Assembly: GCA_958295645.1 (NCBI GenBank)
Contig: OY282361.1
Location: forward strand, 2,136,501 to 2,200,500
Length of the DNA stretch: 64,000 nt
Source of the DNA: Longimicrobiales bacterium
GTDB taxonomy: Bacteria; Gemmatimonadota; Gemmatimonadetes; Longimicrobiales; Gaopeijiaceae
Direction of reading: 5' to 3'
Notes under the pieces: generated by a model
Told to the model about the DNA's origin: nothing
What the model saw: only the letters and a program-made list of their open reading frames with translations
Databases searched by the model: none
Made by a program: the position numbers and the translations under genes
Shown here: piece after piece, positions 17,637 through 28,100 of the stretch
How positions within the stretch are numbered: position 1 is the stretch's first letter
Layout of the letters: each line of letters starts with the position of its first letter

Positions 17637-18917
17637 TCAGGGCTCCCGCGTGAAGAACAGCCCGTCGGGCAAGAAGGCGCTCCGCACGGTCTCGCGGTCT
17701 GCGGCCCCGACGCCTGCGCGGCACATCGCCCCCAGCCAGCGCCTCCGGACCGTCCGAACCACTTCGGCGAAGATCGCTTCCGCGTCCTCGCGGCTCATCA
17801 GGAAACGTCCTGCGCCGGCCACCAAGTTGTCCTTCCTGGCTCGCCGGCCTTCCGGGCCGCAGATCATGGACAGGTCCCGCTCCAGGGAGTGCGCCGGCGC
17901 TGGCGTGAGGTCGTAGGCGGGGGCCAAGCGCCACGAGCGGCCGCGAGCGAGGATTGCGTGATTGCGCGGATGGTCGTCCGAGTTGGAGACGGCCGCGTTG
18001 AAGCACATGCGCCTGAAGAGTTCGCGGAGATCCTCTCTCGGGCGGGCGCTGGCGCGGCGCACCTCGTCGGCCAGCGCCAAGTAGGACCAGCGTTCGCGCC
18101 CCGTCGGCGAGTCGTCCGTGCGCAACAGGGTCAGCGCGCTGGCCATGCGATGCCGAAGCCACCCCGCGCCGTCGCCGGAACGCTCCCGGTCGAAGCGGCG
18201 GACCAGGAGCACGTCTCGGTCCCCAGCGCGCTCGATTCGGCTCGGCGCAGTGCGGATGCCGCACTCCCGCGCCAGCGCCAGCAACGCGTGCTCCACCCTG
18301 GGATCGTTCCACCGGTCCTGGAGCCGGCTGAACTTGGCGAGCCAGAGCGCGTCGCCGTCCTCCACGACCGCCTTGGGCCTTGCGCCGCCCATCGACGTGC
18401 CCTCGTCGAAGATGGCGTGGACCATCTCTTCGACCGCTCCACCGCCGGCCGGCTCGACGACTCGCCCGGCCGCCACCGCCTCCGCAGCGGCCTGGAGATC
18501 GGCCAGCTGCACGGTTCCCGGGAACTGCAGGCGCGGCGCCGGCGGGTCCACCGTGGGACCGAAGCCGAGCGCGCCCGCGCGGTCGTCCGGCCCCTCCGTC
18601 AGGTAGTCGAACTCCGCCAGCGGCGATCTGCCCAGCCGGCGCTCGATCAGGAATCGCCCCCAGTAGTCGGGCATGGCGTCCCGCACGGCCCCGAAGAATC
18701 CGCCCATCCGGCCCGTCCGGTACAGGCGGTTCGCGAGAGGAAGCTCCACCGGGTCGAACTCCACCGCCTCCGGGCGCTCCAGATAGCTCCGTCCGTAGAC
18801 GAACTCGCCAGTTGCCGTCCCGCGGGGGCCACGCCGAATGCGGAACCGGCCCGCAGTGGTGAACTGGACGTCGCCCGGCAGGACGATGTAGACGTAGCAG
18901 CTCCGGTCAGAAGTCAT
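17637..18917 (-). CDS. hipA: HipA-family serine/threonine kinase toxin
   Basis: A 426-residue HipA-like protein, near the usual length. The conserved GTSMGGARPK loop is at 173-182, the candidate ATP lysine in LAKFSR at K195, the catalytic block NSDDHPRNH at 312-320 and the Mg-binding Asp in LAPAYDL at D336. E. coli HipA phosphorylates glutamyl-tRNA synthetase and induces dormancy; related kinases hit other synthetases, so the target here is unknown. The start overlaps the end of the upstream HTH gene by 11 bp, the standard hipBA arrangement. It lies between the two giant surface genes, co-oriented with paralog A. Confidence 0.92.
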   Translation of the reverse strand: MTSDRSCYVYIVLPGDVQFTTAGRFRIRRGPRGTATGEFVYGRSYLERPEAVEFDPVELPLANRLYRTGRMGGFFGAVRDAMPDYWGRFLIERRLGRSPLAEFDYLTEGPDDRAGALGFGPTVDPPAPRLQFPGTVQLADLQAAAEAVAAGRVVEPAGGGAVEEMVHAIFDEGTSMGGARPKAVVEDGDALWLAKFSRLQDRWNDPRVEHALLALARECGIRTAPSRIERAGDRDVLLVRRFDRERSGDGAGWLRHRMASALTLLRTDDSPTGRERWSYLALADEVRRASARPREDLRELFRRMCFNAAVSNSDDHPRNHAILARGRSWRLAPAYDLTPAPAHSLERDLSMICGPEGRRARKDNLVAGAGRFLMSREDAEAIFAEVVRTVRRRWLGAMCRAGVGAADRETVRSAFLPDGLFFTREP

Positions 18918-19248
18918 TGTCCAGGGCGCGGCGCCGGCGCGCGAGACGGGGGAGCGCCGCCCGCTCCAGCGCCTTGCCCGGTTCGTCGCGCTCCGGGGCC
19001 GCCACTTCCTTCGCTTGGTCGAGCAGGCCCAGGGCCCACAGCGCCGCGAAGTAGGCGGCGGCCGATGTGCCGGGCTTGCCTCGCTCCAAGTCGGCGACCG
19101 TGTAGCGCGAGACGCCCATCCGCTCGGCCAAGTCCTCCATCCGCAGGCGGCGGCGGAGACGGGCCGTGCGGATGTTGCCGCCCAGAGTCCGAAGGGCTTC
19201 CTCGATGGCGGCCGGCGGGTCGGTCGTCAGCAGTGTTGGTGTCGGCAT
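18907..19248 (-). CDS. hipB: HipB-like XRE-family antitoxin/repressor
   Basis: A 113-residue protein with a Cro/C1-type helix-turn-helix around residues 25-70 (NIRTARLRRRLRMEDLAERM, VSRYTVADLERGKPG). HipB proteins bind and neutralise HipA and repress their own promoter. The C-terminal third is charged and Arg-rich, as is common for antitoxin tails. It overlaps hipA by 11 bp. Upstream, at 19249-19310, is a relatively AT-rich stretch (TTTATGACAATAT) likely to hold the promoter and operator, though I could not identify a clear inverted repeat. Confidence 0.88.
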   Translation of the reverse strand: MPTPTLLTTDPPAAIEEALRTLGGNIRTARLRRRLRMEDLAERMGVSRYTVADLERGKPGTSAAAYFAALWALGLLDQAKEVAAPERDEPGKALERAALPRLARRRRALDNDF

Positions 19249-19499
19249 GTTGGCTTCGTTCCACGAGAAATGAGTTGGCGTTGCTTTATGACAATATGCG
19301 ATGCGGCGGCTCGCGGTGCCAAATGTCGTCGCCGTGGTTGTCTCTGCGGCTGTTGCAGCACTTCGCCTGGTCGGTGCGCCACCAGCAGCAGCAGGACACG
19401 GACATCCTGACGGTGCGAGTGGAGGTGGCGGGGCGTCTTCGACGACCGCCGAGCCTGTCGGCTGAAGAGAGGCTCGCGTCTTCGCTCAGCGCGAGCTAG
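19249..19499. other. Region upstream of hipB with no firm gene
   Basis: The first 60 bp are AT-rich for this genome and probably contain the hipB promoter. On the + strand a 58-codon frame (19323-19499) begins with ATG and ends at a TAG; it has no recognised motif and could be chance or a gene scrap. Confidence 0.3.
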
Positions 19500-19673
19500 C
19501 TGGACGTCTCCATCGTCGCTAGGACGACCGCCCGATCCCACCTCGCCGAGCGGATCGAGGTTCGCGCACCCGTCAAGACTCCCTACAGCCACCTGCTGGC
19601 CACGCCCCACGAGGGCGCCGGGCTGTACGAGCGGAGCGGATGGCAGGTCGGCGAGCGGGGCGAGCGCGTGTGA
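19500..19673 (+). pseudogene. C-terminal remnant of a GNAT-like acetyltransferase
   Basis: A frame opening after a stop at 19497-19499 and ending in TGA at 19671-19673 encodes about 57 residues ending in LATPHEGAGLYERSGWQVG. The AGLYERSGW block is the typical last beta-strand/helix region of GNAT-fold N-acetyltransferases (aLYer.GF). No start codon or acetyl-CoA-binding motif precedes it, so I read it as the tail of a decayed gene. Confidence 0.4.
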
Positions 19674-19689
19674 ACCGGATGGCGGCGTC

Positions 19690-20111
19690 TTGGGCCGCCG
19701 GTGGCGGCGCCGCCGACCTGGACACGTGTACGTCTTCGACTGCACCGAAGAGGAGTGTCGGAGCACCCGGGTGGACGGCGACCCCGTGGGCGACGAGTCG
19801 GTGATCGTCCAGCGTCCGGCGGCGGGCAAGTGGAAGGTCGTGGTGGACGCGGCGGCGGTTCCGGCGGACGCAGAGTCGGTGGGGTACGAGTACCTCGACG
19901 TGGTGTTCAACCCGTCCTACGGCGCTGCGGCGGCCACCGATCTGCCTCAGGAACGAGCCGTGGGCGCCCGCTGGACCACCGAGGTACGCGCTTGGGCGGC
20001 CCCGGCGGTCCACGGCGAAGGCCGGACGCCCTACTTGGCCGTGGCGCTGGAGGCTCGGCCGGCGCCGGCGTCTACTGGGCCAAGATCGCGGAGGTGGTGT
20101 CCGGGAACTAG
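19690..20111 (+). pseudogene. Decayed C-terminal end of a secreted protein
   Basis: A readable stretch (VYVFDCTEEECRST, KWKVVVDAAAVPA, GYEYLDVVFNPSYG) resembles the C-terminal beta domain found after secreted subtilase or hydrolase domains. The preceding residues AADLD are in another frame, separated by an apparent two-base insertion near 19725, and the natural end VYWAKIAEVVSGN (TAG 20109-20111) is again in a different frame. At least two frameshifts and no N-terminus mark it as a remnant. A sequence with the same VVSGN ending lies at 60603-60627 beside the third giant-protein copy. Confidence 0.45.
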
Positions 20112-20126
20112 CGGCTAGCTAGCCGC
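20111..20126. other. Perfect 16-bp palindrome between convergent reading frames
   Basis: GCGGCTAGCTAGCCGC reads the same on both strands. It begins in the stop codon of the decayed + strand gene and lies 34 bp beyond the stop of giant paralog B. A degenerate version is at 60621-60640 beside the third copy. It may act as a bidirectional terminator; there is no T tract. Confidence 0.5.
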
Positions 20127-20159
20127 GCTGAACGCTCCGGAATCTGCGCCGTCTCGGGC

Positions 20160-22111
20160 CTACCGGAAGCTGACCGAGCCGACCAGGTTGAGTCTGCGTT
20201 GCGGCGGCAGGAGGCCGTCGGAGACCTGCTCGCCGAAGAGACGCAGCGCGAAGCGCAGCGGGGCGGCATCTGCCGGCTGCCGGGCGTCGGCCCGCTCCGC
20301 GCCGATCCCCACGTTCAGGCGGTGTCCCGGCGCGCCTTCCCGGCTCCAGCGTCCGAAGGGCGTGAGCATGCCGCCGCCGGGCAGAACGACTCCGTAGCCG
20401 AACTCGACGGCCATCCGGCCTGCGGCGGAGGAGGAGGCGAGCGCTGGTTCCAGCCCGGCGGCGGCCTCCCGCCACAGAGCGCCGGCGCCGCTGGCCGCGT
20501 TGCCCCACGAGGGCTCGAGCGAGAACGACAGGCCTCCTTCCTCACGTCCCGGCTGCAGCCGCAGAGAAAAGCTCGCCCCCCAGTCGCGGAAGCCGTCCTC
20601 CTGGTGGGCGACCAGCGCGCGGCCCCGGGCCTCCGCTGTCAGCCCCGTGGCTTGGTGCGAGAGCCCGATCGAGCCGCCCGCCTCCGCGCCCATGCCCGTC
20701 TCGGCGTCGCCGCCGTCGAAGCGGCCGCCCGCCTCGACGCGCGCATGCAGCGCCATGCTCCCGCCGACCGTCCAGCGGCCCGCGAGCTCGGGCGCCAGGC
20801 GCAGGCGCTGGGCGGCGGCCGACACGCCCGCCAAGCCGGCGGCCTCGTCGGACCGGATGCGCACGGCGAACGCGTCGGCCTTGAGCGCGAAGCTGCCCCC
20901 GAGCGCCTGGCGAACGCCCGCCGCCGTCATGCGCATGGACAAGTCCGCGCTGAAGCGGTCCGTCCCGCGCTCCGTCAAGTCGGCCCGGCCGCGGCCCGCG
21001 CCCACGAGACCCCACAGGCCGAGCCCCGGGCGCGGCGACCAGTGGAAGTACGGGTACAGGCTCGTCAGGTTGGCGTCCAGCGCGCCCGCGCCGTTGACCG
21101 CGCTCTCGAAGTCGGACTCGAGGGCGCTGCGCGAGGCGGCCAAGCCGGCCAGGAAGCCCGGCGCGAACCGGTAGTCCAGCCCCAGGTAGGCCGAGCGCGT
21201 TCGTCCCTCCAGGCTGAAGCCGTCGCCGGGACGGCCCTCGAAGCCCGCCGCGTTGGCTCGGCCCCAGAGCGTCCAGCGGGAGCCCGAACCGGACGGGTTG
21301 GCCCTGTCGCCGTCCTGGGCGTTCGTGGCCTCCGGGGCGCCGTCGCCCAGCGCCGTTGCGGCGTTGGAGGCGCCGGCATCTGGGGGACCGCCGAAGGACA
21401 GCTGGAACGAACTCCGCGACAGCAGGTCGCGGCCCGACACGGGGCCGAACTCGAGGCCGCCCGTCTGGGGCAGCGCCGCGCCCTCCTGCTGGCCCTGGTA
21501 GGCGCCGAGCCCGCCGCCGCCTGCGCCGGCCATGGCGGGTCCGCCGCCGAACAGCAGGTCCGCTCCGTCGACGCTCATGCCCGGCCCGCCCTCGTGCGAC
21601 GGCACGACGAGCCGCAGGCCCAGCAGCCCTGAGGCCGTGCGCGCCAGCGACTCGAGCCCGCACGACTCGGCGGCGGCCGCGCAGCCCGCGGACCGGCCGC
21701 CCAGCTGCACGTGCGAGCCGCCGAGCGCGCCCGAGCTCTCGGCGCCCAGCCGGCCGCCCACGGCCTCGACCGTCTCCGTGCCCAGCGACCGTCCGAACGA
21801 CGCCAGCGCCAGCTTCATCGCGCGCTCCCGCTCCGAGCGCGACGCCTCCACCGTCACCTGCACCTGCTGCGACGCCTCCAGCCCGTCCGGGTCCGTCGCC
21901 GTCGCCGTCACCACGGCCGTGCCGATCGACCCCGGCGAGATCGTCAGACGCGCCCCCTCGACCACGACCTCGGCCGTGCCCGGCGCCGACGACTCCGCCG
22001 CGTAGCGCATCGCGTCGCCGTCCGGGTCCCAGAAGTGCGCCGCCAAGTCCACGTGCGCCGCGCTCCCGTGCGCCTCGAGCGCCACGGGCGCGACGGGCAC
22101 GCTCGCCTCCG
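20160..22111 (-). repeat. C-terminal module (Ig-like, linker, beta-barrel) of paralog B
   Basis: Second copy of the module at 11249-13208. The linker carries the same amphipathic segment (MKLALASFGRSLGTE), which may be the helix that occupies the barrel pore, and two cysteines (SAGC and ESCG) conserved in both copies. The barrel begins near WTLWGRANA (about 21.28 kb). Confidence 0.9.
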
Positions 22112-25100
22112 GCCCTTCGTTCACGTCCGTCACCGTCACGGCGACCAGCGCCTCCGCGCTCAGTCCGCCGGCGTCCGTCGCGCGCACCGCCAAGCTGTAC
22201 GACGGCCCGTCCTCGTAGTTTTCGCCCGCCCCCACGTAGCGCACCTCGCCGCTCCGCTCGTCCACCTCGAACAGAGCCCCGCCCCCCGGCGCCAGTTCGT
22301 ACGACACCGCGTCGCCCGCGTCCGGGTCCGCCGCCGACACCACGCCCACCACCACCGGGCCCGCCTCGTTCTCGGCCAGATCGAACGCGTACGGCCCCGC
22401 CTCGAACGCCGGCCCCTCGTTCACGTCGGCCACCGTCACGGCGACCAGCGCCTCCGCGCTCAGCCCGCCGGCGTCCGTCGCCCGCACCGCCAGACTGTAC
22501 GACAGCCCCGCCTCGTAGTCCTCGCCCCCGCCCACGTAACGCACCTCCCCGCTCCGCTCGTCCACCTCGAACAGACCCGCGCCCCCGGACGCCAGCCCGT
22601 ACGACACCGCGTCGTCTTCGTCCGGGTCCGCCGCCGACACCGTATCCAACACCACCGGGCCCGCCACGTTCTCCAGCAACTCGAACGCGTACGGCCCCGC
22701 CTCGAACGCCGGCCCCTCGTTCACGTCGGCCACCGTCACGGCGACCAGCGCCTCCGCGCTCAGCCCGCCGGCGTCCGTCGCGCGCACCACCAAGCTGTAC
22801 GACGGCCCCGCCTCGAAGTCCTCGCCCCCGCCCACGTAACGCACCTCCCCGCTCCGCTCGTCCACCTCGAACAGACCCGCGCCCCCGGACGCCAGCCCGT
22901 ACGACACCGCGTCGCCCGCGTCCGGGTCCGCCGCCGACACCGTATCCAACACCACCGGGCCCGCCACGTTCTCCAGCAACTCGAACGCGTACGGCCCCGC
23001 CTCGAACGCCGGCCCCTCGTTCACGTCGGTCACCGTCACCACGACCGGCGCCTCCGCGCTCAGCCCGCCGGCGTCCGTCGCGCGCACCACCAAGCTGTAC
23101 GACGGCCCCGCCTCGTAGTCCTCGCCCCCGCCCACGTAACGCACCTCCCCGCTCCGCTCGTCCACCTCGAACAGACCCGCGCCCCCGGACGCCAGCCCGT
23201 ACGACACCGCGTCGTCTTCGTCCGGGTCCGCCGCCGACACCGTATCCAACACCACCGGGCCCGCCACGTTCTCCAGCAACTCGAACGCGTACGGCCCCGC
23301 CTCGAACGCCGGCCCCTCGTTCACGCCGGCCACCGTCACCACGACCGGCGCCTCCGCGCTCAGCCCGCCGGCGTCCGTCGCGCGCACCACCAAGCTGTAC
23401 GACGGCCCCGCCTCGAAGTCCTCGCCCCCGCCCACGTAACGCACCTCCCCGCTCGTCTCCCCCACCTCGAACAGACCCGCGCCCCCGGACGCCAGCCCGT
23501 ACGACACCGCGTCGTCTTCGTCCGGGTCCGCCGCCGACACCGTATCCAACACCACCGGGCCCGCCACGTTCTCCAGCAACTCGAACGCGTACGGCCCCGC
23601 CTCGAACGCCGGCCCCTCGTTCACGCCGGCCACCGTCACCACGACCGCCACCTCCGCGCTCAGCCCGCCGGCGTCCGTCGCGCGCACCACCAAGCTGTAC
23701 GACGGCCCCGCCTCGTAGTCCTCGCCCCCGCCCACGTAGACCACCTCCCCGCTCCGCTCGTCCACCTCGAACAGACCCGCGCCCCCGGACGCCAGCCCGT
23801 ACGACACCGCGTCGTCTTCGTCCGGGTCCGCCGCCGACACCGTATCCAACACCACCGGGCCCGCCTCGTTCTCCAGCAACTTGAACGCGTACGACTCCGC
23901 CTCGAACGCCGGTGCCTCTTTCTCGTCCACCACCGCCACCACCACCTCCGCCTTCACACTCAGCCCGCCCCCGTCCGTCGCAGACACCTCCAGCCGCCGC
24001 TCCGAAGCCGCCTCGAAGTCCTCGCCCCCGCCCACGTACACCACCTCGCCGCTCTTCTCCCCCACCTCGAACAGACCCGCATCGCCCGACGCCAACGCGT
24101 ACGACACCGCGTCGCCCGCGTCCGGGTCCGCCGCCGACACCGTATCCAACACCACCGGGCCCGCCTCGTTCTCCGCCAACTTGAACGCGTACGACTCCGC
24201 CTCGAACGCCGGTGCCTCTTTCTCGTCCACCACCGCCACCACCACCTCCGCCTTCACACTCAGCCCGCCCCCGTCCGTCGCAGACACCTCCAGCCGCCGC
24301 TCCGAAGCCGCCTCGAAGTCCTCGCCCCCGCCCACGTACACCACCTCGCCGCTCTTCTCCCCCACCTCGAACAGACCCGCATCGCCCGACGCCAGCGCAT
24401 ACGACACCGCGTCGCCCGCGTCCGGGTCCGCCGCCGACACCGTATCCACCACCACCGGACCCGCCTCGTTCTCCGCCAACTTGAACGCGTACGACTCCGC
24501 CTCGAACACAGGCGCCTCTTCCGCGTCCACCACCGCCACTACCACCTCCGCCTCCCTCTTCAGCCCGCCCACGTCCGACGCCGACACCACCAGCCGCCGC
24601 TCCGGCTCCGCCTCGAAGTCCTCGCCCCCGCCCACGTACACCACCTCGCCGCTCTTCTCCCCCACCTCGAACAGCCCTGCGTCCCCCTCCTCCAGCTTGT
24701 AGAACACCTCGTCGCCCTCGTCCGCGTCCGTCGCCGACACCACGTCCACCACCACCGGACCCGCCTCGTTCTCCGCCAACTCGAACGCGTACGACTTCAC
24801 CTCGAACACCGGCGCATGACCCGGCTCCGGCTCGCGGGGACCGCCGTCCACCTTGTGCGCCGGGTTGTTCCCGAACGCCAGCGCGCCCAAGTCCAGCGCC
24901 GCGTCCACTGCGCCTCCAGCGATCTTGATCGTCCCGCCGTTCAGCGACAGCGCGTCCGCCGGCACGCCGAACCCGTCGGAGTCCCCGTCCGCTGCCTGCA
25001 CCACGTAGCGGAACACCAGCACCGCCGTCCCGCTCCCCGAAGCGTACGCCGCCCGCCGCCGCTTCGCGCCAATCGTCAACGCCAGCCGCGGCTCGCCCGA

Positions 25101-28100
25101 CACCTCCACCAGCCGGTCGAACGCCACGTGCACCACGATCGCGCTCCCCGGCCGGTACGCGCCGCTCGCGCCCGGCGCGCTGGCCACCAACACTCTCGAC
25201 ACCGCCGGCGCCGTCGCCACTCCGCCGTTCACCTTGTGGAGCGCGTCGTTGGTGATCGCGTTGGCGCCCAGGGCCAGCACCGCAGACCGCACGCCGTCCA
25301 GGGCGTTCTTGATCGTTCCGCCGTTCAGCGTCAGCGCACTCGGCCCGACGCTGATCCCGTCCGTGTCCTCGTCCGCAGACTGCACGCGGTAGCCGAACGT
25401 CAGGCTGGCCGTGCCCGTCACCGAGGCGTAGTCCGCTTGGCGCGTCGCCGAGCCGATCCCCAGCGCCAGTTGCGGCGCACCCGTCACCACCACCGCCCGG
25501 TCGAACGTCACCCGCACCTCGATCAGCTCGGCCAGTCCGTACGCGTCGCCGCTCGCCGGAAGGCTCGAAAACGACACGTCGGACACCGAGGCAGCCGCAA
25601 TCGAACCGTTCACCTTGTGGCTGAAGCTGTTGGTGATCGCGTTCGCGCCCAGCCCCAGGCTCGCCGCCGTCGTCCCGTCGCGCGCGTCGTTGATCGACCC
25701 GCTGTTCAGCGTCAGCGCACCCGCCCCGACGCTGATCCCGTCCGCGTCGCTGTCCGCCGCCACCACCGTGTACCGGAACGTCAGGCTGGCCGTCCCCGTA
25801 CCCGAGGCGTAGGAAGCCTGCCGCGTCTGCGTGCCGATCCCCAGCGCCAGTTGCGGCGCGCCGCTCACGGTCACGGGCCGCGTGAACGTCACCGCCACCT
25901 CGATCTGCTCGCCCCGCGCGTACGTGTTGCCGCCCGCCGGAGCGCTCGCTATCGCCGTTGCGCTCACCGCCGACGCCGTGAACGTCCCGCCCGCCACCTT
26001 GTGGTTGGAGCTGTTGTCGATGGCGTTCGCGCCTAGGCCCAGCAGCGCGTCCAACGCCCCGCCCGCCACGTCGATCGACCCGCTGTTCAGCCCCAGCGCG
26101 TTTGCCCCGACGCTGATCCCGTCCGTGTCCGCGTCGCCCGAGGCGACCGTGTACCGGAACACCAGCGACGCCGTGCCCGTGCCCGAGACGTAGCCGGCCT
26201 GGCGAGTCGCCGAGCCGATCCCCAGCGCCAGCTGCGGCGTGCCGCCCACGTCCACCGCCTTGTTGAACGTCACCGTGACCTCGATGGCCTCGCCACGCTC
26301 GAACGTGTCGCCCACCGCCGGCGGGCCGATCGCCACGCCCGTCACGCCCGGCGGCCCCTGGGCGCCGTCCACCATGTGGTCCCCGTCGTTGGTGATCGCG
26401 TTCGTGCCCAGCCCGAGGCTCGCCGCAGCCGCCGCGTCGCGAGCGTCGTTGATCGACCCGCTGTTCAGCGTCAGCGCGTTCGCCGCGACGCTGATCCCGT
26501 CCGTGTCGCTGTCGGATGCCTGCACCGTGTACCGGAAGACCAGGACCGTCGCCGTGCTCGGGCTCGAGGCGTAGGAAGCCTGGCGGGTCGCCGAGCCGAT
26601 TCCCAGCGCCAGTTGCGGCGGGCCCGTCACCGTCACCGCCCGGTTGAACGTCAGCTGCACCTCGATCTGCTCGCTCAGACCGTACGTGCTGCCGCTCGCC
26701 GGGCTGCTCGCTATCGCCGCGCCGCTCACCGTCGCCGCCGTCAACGTCCCGCCCGCCACCTTGTGGCCGGAGCTGTTGTCGATCGCGTTCGCGCCCAGAC
26801 CCAGCAGTGCGTCCAACGCCCCGCCCGCCACGTCGATCGACCCGCTGTTCAGCGTCAGCGCGGTCGCTGCGACGCTGAGCCCGTCGTTGTCCGTATCCGC
26901 CTGCACCACCGTGTACTCGAAGACCAGCGACGCCGTGCCCGTGCCCGAGGCGTAGGACGCCTGCCGCGTCTGCGCGCCGATCCCCAGCGCCAGCTGCGGC
27001 GTGCCGCTCACGTCCACCGCCTTGTTGAACGTCACGGTGACTTCGATGGCCTCGTCCCGCTCGAACGTGTCCCCCACCGCCGGAGAGCCGATCGCCACGC
27101 CCGTCACACCCGGCGGCCCCTGGGCGCCGTCCACCCTGTGGCTGGAGCTGTTCGTGATCGCATTGGTCCCCAGCCCCAGGCTCGCCGCCGTCGCCGCGTC
27201 CCGCGCGTCGTTGATCGCGCCGCTGTTCAACCCCAGCGCGGTCGCCCCGACGCTGAGCCCGTCCGTGTCGCTGTCCGCCGCCTGCACCGTGTAGCGGAAG
27301 ACCAGAACCGTCGCCGTGCTCGGGCTCGAGGCGTAGTTCGCTTGGCGAGTCGCCGATCCGATCCCCAGCGCCAACTGCGGCGGGCCCGTCACCGTCACCG
27401 GGCGGTTGAACGTCAGCTGCACCTCGATGGTCTCGCCCAGCCCGTACGTGCTGCCGCTCGAAGGGCTGCTCGCTATCGCCGCGCCGCTCACCGTCGCCGC
27501 CGTCAACGTCCCGCCCGCCACCTTGTGGCTGGAGCTGTTCTCGATCGCGTTCGCGCCCAGACCCAGCAACGCGTCCAACGTCCCGCCCGCCACGTCGATC
27601 GACCCGCTGTTCAGCCCCAGCGCGTCCGCCGCGATGCTGAGCCCGTCGTTGTCCGTATCCGCCTGCACCACCGTGTACTCGAAGACCAGCGACGCCGTGC
27701 CCGTGCCCGAGGCGTAGGACGCCTGCCGCGTCTGCGCGCCGATCCCGAGCGCCAGCTGCGGCGTGCCGCCCACGTCCACCGCCTTGTTGAACGTCACCGT
27801 CACCTCGATCGTCTCGCCCCGCTCGTAGATGTCGCCCACGACCGGCGAGTTCAGCGCCACGCCCGTCACCCCCGGCGGCCCCTGGGCGCCGTCCACCTTG
27901 TGGTCCCCGTCGTTGGTGATCGCGTTCGTGCCCAGCCCCAGGCTCGCCGCCGTCGTTCCGTCGCGAGCGTCGTTGATCGACCCGCTGTTCAGCGTCAGCG
28001 CGGTCGCCCCGACGCTGATCCCGTCGTTGTCGCTGTCCGCCGTCACCACGGTGTAGCGGAACGTCAGGCTGTTCGTCCCCGAACCGGAGGCGTAGGACGC

